In this document: piece by piece, positions 60,744 through 64,000 of the stretch
Position numbering within the stretch: the stretch's first letter is position 1
How the letters are laid out: each line of letters starts with the position of its first letter
Source: Mesostigma viride
Lineage: Eukaryota; Streptophyta; Mesostigmatophyceae; Mesostigmatales; Mesostigmataceae
DNA length: 64,000 nt
Assembly: GCA_009746045.1 (NCBI GenBank)
Contig: RPFO01000015.1
Location: 1,264,529 to 1,328,528, forward strand
Direction of reading: 5' to 3'
Translations under genes and position numbers: made by a program
The notes under the pieces: generated by a model
Databases searched by the model: none
What the model was told of the DNA's origin: nothing
Seen by the model: the letters and a program-made list of their open reading frames with translations, nothing else

Positions 60744-60851
60744 TCGAATTACAAGCGAGTTCGTAATCTACTGATTACGGCATTGATTTCTGGTGTCGGC
60801 AATTTTTACGGTGTTTTTCCATTATATGGGAAACACGCGTGAATATCGTGA

Positions 60852-61388
60852 GCCATCTCCCGAGCGTGCGTCGGCTCATCGTCTTCAGGCTTTAATTTCA
60901 ACGTTCAACGTACGGCGTCAACTGCTGCGCTGCATTCGCGTGCTGTTCAACCTTCGCTGTCTCAAGCGCTCGTCAGCCGGCCGCCAGTTTCTAACGATCT
61001 GCATCAGTTCGTCGACGACCTTACTCAAGATTTGGAAATCCTGTCGGAAAATTCCCATATTTTCCGAAGGCTTGCAGCGTCGGGATCAGACGAGCAAGCT
61101 CAAGTAATTTCGGCGCTTCGCACCTACGGCTTGGGTGTTCTGGCGTTGGCGACAGCGTGGTCTGGAATTTCGGCGACTCTTCCGACTGTCGCAGTTCCGG
61201 TTAGCAACAACGGGTGGGCGTCGTCAGTCAACGGTATCATAAACGTCGCTGCTTCGATTCAGCGGCAATCAAACGCTGAGGAGCCAGGTGAAAACAGCGA
61301 GGGGCTTCCTGATTTATATCCGAGTATTGTGCAGCAGATTTTGGATAACGTATTGCAGTTTCCGCGCGACGATATGCGGCTGGATTAA
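60852..61388 (+). CDS. Element C upstream ORF (ORF0), before gag
   Basis: Open frame containing SRPPVSNDLHQFVDDLTQDL, aligned with ORF0 of B, then RLAASGSDEQAQVISALRTY, a hydrophobic GVLALATAWSGI segment, and LYPSIVQQILDNVLQFPRDD at the end. No ATG lies before 61032 in this frame. An ATG at 60826 opens another frame (MGNTREYREPSPERASA) that may be the true N-terminus before a frame change. Function unknown. Its conservation in two diverged elements argues that it is a real gene of this lineage. Confidence 0.55.
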   Translation, partial: AISRACVGSSSSGFNFNVQRTASTAALHSRAVQPSLSQALVSRPPVSNDLHQFVDDLTQDLEILSENSHIFRRLAASGSDEQAQVISALRTYGLGVLALATAWSGISATLPTVAVPVSNNGWASSVNGIINVAASIQRQSNAEEPGENSEGLPDLYPSIVQQILDNVLQFPRDDMRLD

Positions 61389-61539
61389 ATTTTCTGTTAT
61401 AATTAACAGAGAATTAATTCAGGAAAATTTTTTTTCGTGGTTCCAGAGCTTAAGGGATTAATTTATTAATTCCCCAGCAGTATTCTTTCTTCAGCATCGG
61501 CATCGGCATCGACAGTTGTCATCGGCATTCGCAGCGACC

Positions 61540-62589
61540 ATGCAGGGTTTGGAAGACGGCGAGATACGCGGCGAACAAATGCTGCGGGGTCAGAATTTTA
61601 ATCAGAATTTTAATCGCCCAGCAGCAGCAGAGCAGCCCCGCAGAGCCAAGGCCCAGGAGGGCTTTGCTATTCTTAACCAGCTTCCCAGTCTCAAGGAGCA
61701 CTGGACTGTTAAGGATAAGGATATTACCATTAGGCACCTTAAGGGATATAAGGGCTTATATAATGGTAACAATCCTCTGCAGGTGCTGTGTATGTCACAG
61801 TACCTTCTTAAGTGTCCCAAGAGGGTGCAGAAGTATGTAAATGACAAGTTTGAGGATGGAGATTCCTGGGAGGTTTTTATAGCTGAGTTTGAGGTGTTCC
61901 TAGATGATAAGAGGGCTAGTGATGGCTCCTTTTGGAAGAAGGAGTACATTGATTTCAAGGCTGAGGGTCTGATTCTGCAGGCATTTGAGGATTTTCAGGA
62001 GCTCAGGCACAATTGTGCTGGCAAGGGGTATGTAGTGTCAGATGAGATTGCCATGGATGATTTCCTAGGTAGCCTGGGATTGGATGAGGTCACCTTGGAT
62101 AACCTGCAGGTGCACATGCGTACATGCACCACCTGGGCTGCTATGGTGGCCAAGATCAAGGATTATTTCAGGGGCAAGTATGTGGGAGGCAAGAAGGAGG
62201 CAGACAAGGCCAGGGAGAAGCAGAAGGAGAAGGATAAGGTGGATATGGCAGCTGCAGCAGGGGGCAGTGTTCCCAAGGTCAAGGGCAACCAATGGGGGGG
62301 GCAGCCCTCCAACGGTTATGGTCCACCAAGGTCAGGGCCTTCCAAGCGGGGGGGCTTCCAGGCCAAGGGCTTCAGTGGCTTCAAGCGTCGTGGAGGTCCT
62401 TCCCAGGAGCAGCCAGCGGCTCAGCGTCCCAGATTTGATTTCAACAGGGTGGGGTCCCAGCGGGGACCACCTGGGGTGGGGACACCTCGTATCACATGTT
62501 ATTTCTGTCACCAGCAGGGCCACATCCGTAAGGACTGCCCTAGCTGGCGTAAGCAAAGGGGCCAAGGTGGGTATAACAACCCAACCTGA
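61540..62589 (+). CDS. Element C gag
   Basis: Intact 349-aa capsid/nucleocapsid protein; ATG at 61540, shortly after the CATCGGCATCGGCATCG leader. It aligns with B gag: GFAILNQLPSLKEHW, EVFLDDKRASDGSFWKKEYI, FEDFQELRHNCAGKGY, FRGKYVGGKK. A Lys/Glu-rich then Gly/Arg-rich linker leads to the zinc knuckle CYFCHQQGHIRKDCPSW (CX2CX4HX4C) near the C-terminus. It ends at TGA 62587-62589, in frame with pol. No damage is seen, so this copy may be functional in the part shown. Confidence 0.88.
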   Translation: MQGLEDGEIRGEQMLRGQNFNQNFNRPAAAEQPRRAKAQEGFAILNQLPSLKEHWTVKDKDITIRHLKGYKGLYNGNNPLQVLCMSQYLLKCPKRVQKYVNDKFEDGDSWEVFIAEFEVFLDDKRASDGSFWKKEYIDFKAEGLILQAFEDFQELRHNCAGKGYVVSDEIAMDDFLGSLGLDEVTLDNLQVHMRTCTTWAAMVAKIKDYFRGKYVGGKKEADKAREKQKEKDKVDMAAAAGGSVPKVKGNQWGGQPSNGYGPPRSGPSKRGGFQAKGFSGFKRRGGPSQEQPAAQRPRFDFNRVGSQRGPPGVGTPRITCYFCHQQGHIRKDCPSWRKQRGQGGYNNPT

Positions 62590-62633
62590 CGGGCTCAGCC
62601 TTCCCTGGGCTTGCTAGGGTCCGCCAGGGAGGG
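62587..62633 (+). promoter_or_regulatory. Gag-pol readthrough site of element C (UGA CGG plus stem-loop)
   Basis: UGA followed by CGG, one of the known leaky stop contexts. Nine bases after the stop, CCTTCCCTGG (62599-62608) can pair with CCAGGGAGGG (62624-62633), 10 bp including one G-U, 15-nt loop. Pol is open in the same frame directly after the stop. Confidence 0.65.
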
Positions 62634-64000
62634 GGCTAAGAGTGACCCCCCCATTACTCTGGATGAAGTTGATTTGCTCCCTGCACAGGTTGAGAGTCTC
62701 CCACTTAAGGTTGAGAGTCCCCCTGCACAGGTTGAGGGTGCATCCATGGAGGAAGAACACAATGGGGTAGTGACTGGGTCTTCCCACGTCACCATGGTGA
62801 AAGCAGTTACCACAAGGCAACAACGTTCCCACATGGCTCTTGGAGGTAGTTTGCGTACTCCTTCAATGTTGGAGCGTGGAAGTCCTGCCTTAGGGCAGGA
62901 AGCTCCTCTAGAGGAGGAGGGTGAGGCTGATGGCCTGAATGATGCAATGGGGAGCATGGTTGTAAGTGAGCGTGCTGTTCCCAGCACCTCACCTGTATTT
63001 AATAAAATGTCTCTTGTGTCAAACATTGCATTGAGATTGCATCACATGTTTGGTCATGCTGCCCAGGCACTCCAGTTTGCAAGGAGGCTGGGAGGGACAT
63101 CTTTGTTTAATGCAGTAAAACAGGTTGCTGAGGCTTGTTCCTGTAGGCTGGTTGCTCCCAAGCCTAAGAAGTCTCATGTCAGACAACCTGTGTTGCAGCC
63201 TGGATATGTACAATGTGATATCCAAGAAATCAGGAAACTGATTTTGTTGGTTGGTGTTGATAGATATACCAAGTACAAGGTGCTGGAGCTGTTGCAAGAC
63301 AAGTCTAAGCCATGTTTGGTGGCTGGGCTCCAGGCTATCAGATCCAGAATGAAACCAGTGATCCAGCTGCAGTGTGATTTAGAATTTGAGTGCTGCATGG
63401 GGAATGAAGACCTCCCTGAGTTATTTATTGTACACAGGGAGTCCCATGGCAGTCAAGGCGTGGTGGAGAGGACAATCAGAGAACTCAAGACTATTCTGCT
63501 GACGGAGAAGAAGATTCCAAGATTGGTTCCAGCTATTATCAAGACGGCCTGGTTAAGGTCAGTTGAGGACAGATTGAATGTCAGGGCATCCATGTATGTT
63601 GGAGAGGTCCCTGTGACTCCATTATCATTGCATCTTCGGGAGCTCCCTACTGAGGTTGAGCAAGCCTGGAAAGATAGCCTTATGTTCAAGTTTGCCAAGT
63701 TGAGGCAGAAAGACAAGGGCTGGAGTGTTCTGAAACCTGTTGTTGGCCAGAGGGTAATTGTGTGGAAAGAGCCCAAGCTTGCAGGCAAGCGTGGTAGCTG
63801 GCACCCTGGAGTAGTGACCAGGGTGGAACTAGCTGGGCACAAGTGCTGGGTGAAGATGGAGGATCCTCCCCAGAATGTGCACCGTCTGTCGTGGTCATAT
63901 GTACGTCTAAGGGGTGCTGAAGCAGAGGCAGTAGCTCCTGATGTGACAACCTTGCCAGTTGGTCATGACGTCATCCCTGATCATCACGTTCAAGCTGGAA
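62590..64000 (+). CDS. Element C pol, integrase part (continues past the window edge)
   Basis: Open frame in register with gag from 62590 to the right edge, at least 470 codons. A Glu/Pro-rich linker comes first (with repeats of VESPPAQVE type), then integrase: LRLHHMFGHAAQALQFARRL (weak zinc finger), VQCDIQEIRKL (about 63210), LQCDLEFECC (63368) and SQGVVERTIRELKT (63452) for the D,D,E triad. The SH3-like C-terminal part follows (RVIVWKEPKLAGKRGSW, VHRLSWSYVRL). No protease motif occurs between gag and integrase, in agreement with the unusual order in B. Protease, RT and RNase H should follow beyond 64000. No stop or frameshift is seen. Confidence 0.85.

Overview
The window looks like nuclear DNA of a flagellated green-lineage eukaryote, most likely a green alga with a large, repeat-rich genome. 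The clues are: genes with GT-AG introns; the 5' part of DAW1/ODA16, an outer-dynein-arm transport factor that implies motile cilia; a plant-type tRNA-Pro(AGG) with a 40-nt intron; a small plant-type COX7a-like protein; and an abundance of copia-type LTR elements, LINEs, CACTA-like and pogo-like DNA elements. I cannot name the species. Only three features look like working host genes: DAW1 (partial, minus strand, 1790-5235), tRNA-Pro (23862-23973, minus) and the COX7a-like gene (24642-27851, plus, three exons).

Layout. 1-1.7 kb: an unrecognised coding repeat with a 48-bp x 8 tandem array (a decayed second copy lies at 29.9-30.5 kb). 1.8-5.2 kb: DAW1 exons 4 to 1. 6.9-8.7 kb: LINE ORF1 and the first codons of its ORF2. 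8.7-12.2 kb: repeats without genes. 12.2-13.1 kb: LINE endonuclease fragment. 13.4-16.5 kb: frameshifted pogo/CENP-B-like transposase with a spliced C-terminal exon. 18.2-19.8 kb: reverse transcriptase-RNase H fragment. 19.8-21.05 kb: two exon-like pieces that may be the transposase N-terminus. 23.9-27.9 kb: tRNA-Pro and the COX7a-like gene, whose second intron holds over 1 kb of polypyrimidine repeat.

31.2-54 kb is one nested structure. A LINE (ORF1 at 31201-32543; ORF2 at 32622-32842 and again from 52378) was split by a 19.5-kb insertion flanked by a perfect 5-bp target duplication. The insertion is two copia-lineage elements joined in inverted orientation: a minus-strand deletion derivative A and a nearly complete plus-strand element B. 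Both outer ends are the same LTR end. Two non-coding CACTA-like elements (33551-39191 and 47452-52044) later landed in A and B. Each has a 2-bp target duplication and inward arrays of CTGAG motifs, and each empty site is preserved in the sister copy.

55.2-59.8 kb is a complete, young copia element D (TG...CA LTRs, 5-bp TSD, tRNA-iMet-type PBS) that keeps only gag-protease fused to an unrelated membrane/basic segment. 60-64 kb is the 5' half of element C, a relative of B that runs off the right edge.

The most unusual biology is in the B/C lineage. An extra ORF precedes gag. gag and pol share one frame, separated by a single UGA followed by a predicted stem-loop (readthrough rather than frameshift). 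In B the domain order is integrase-protease-RT-RNase H, not the protease-integrase-RT-RNase H of known copia elements.
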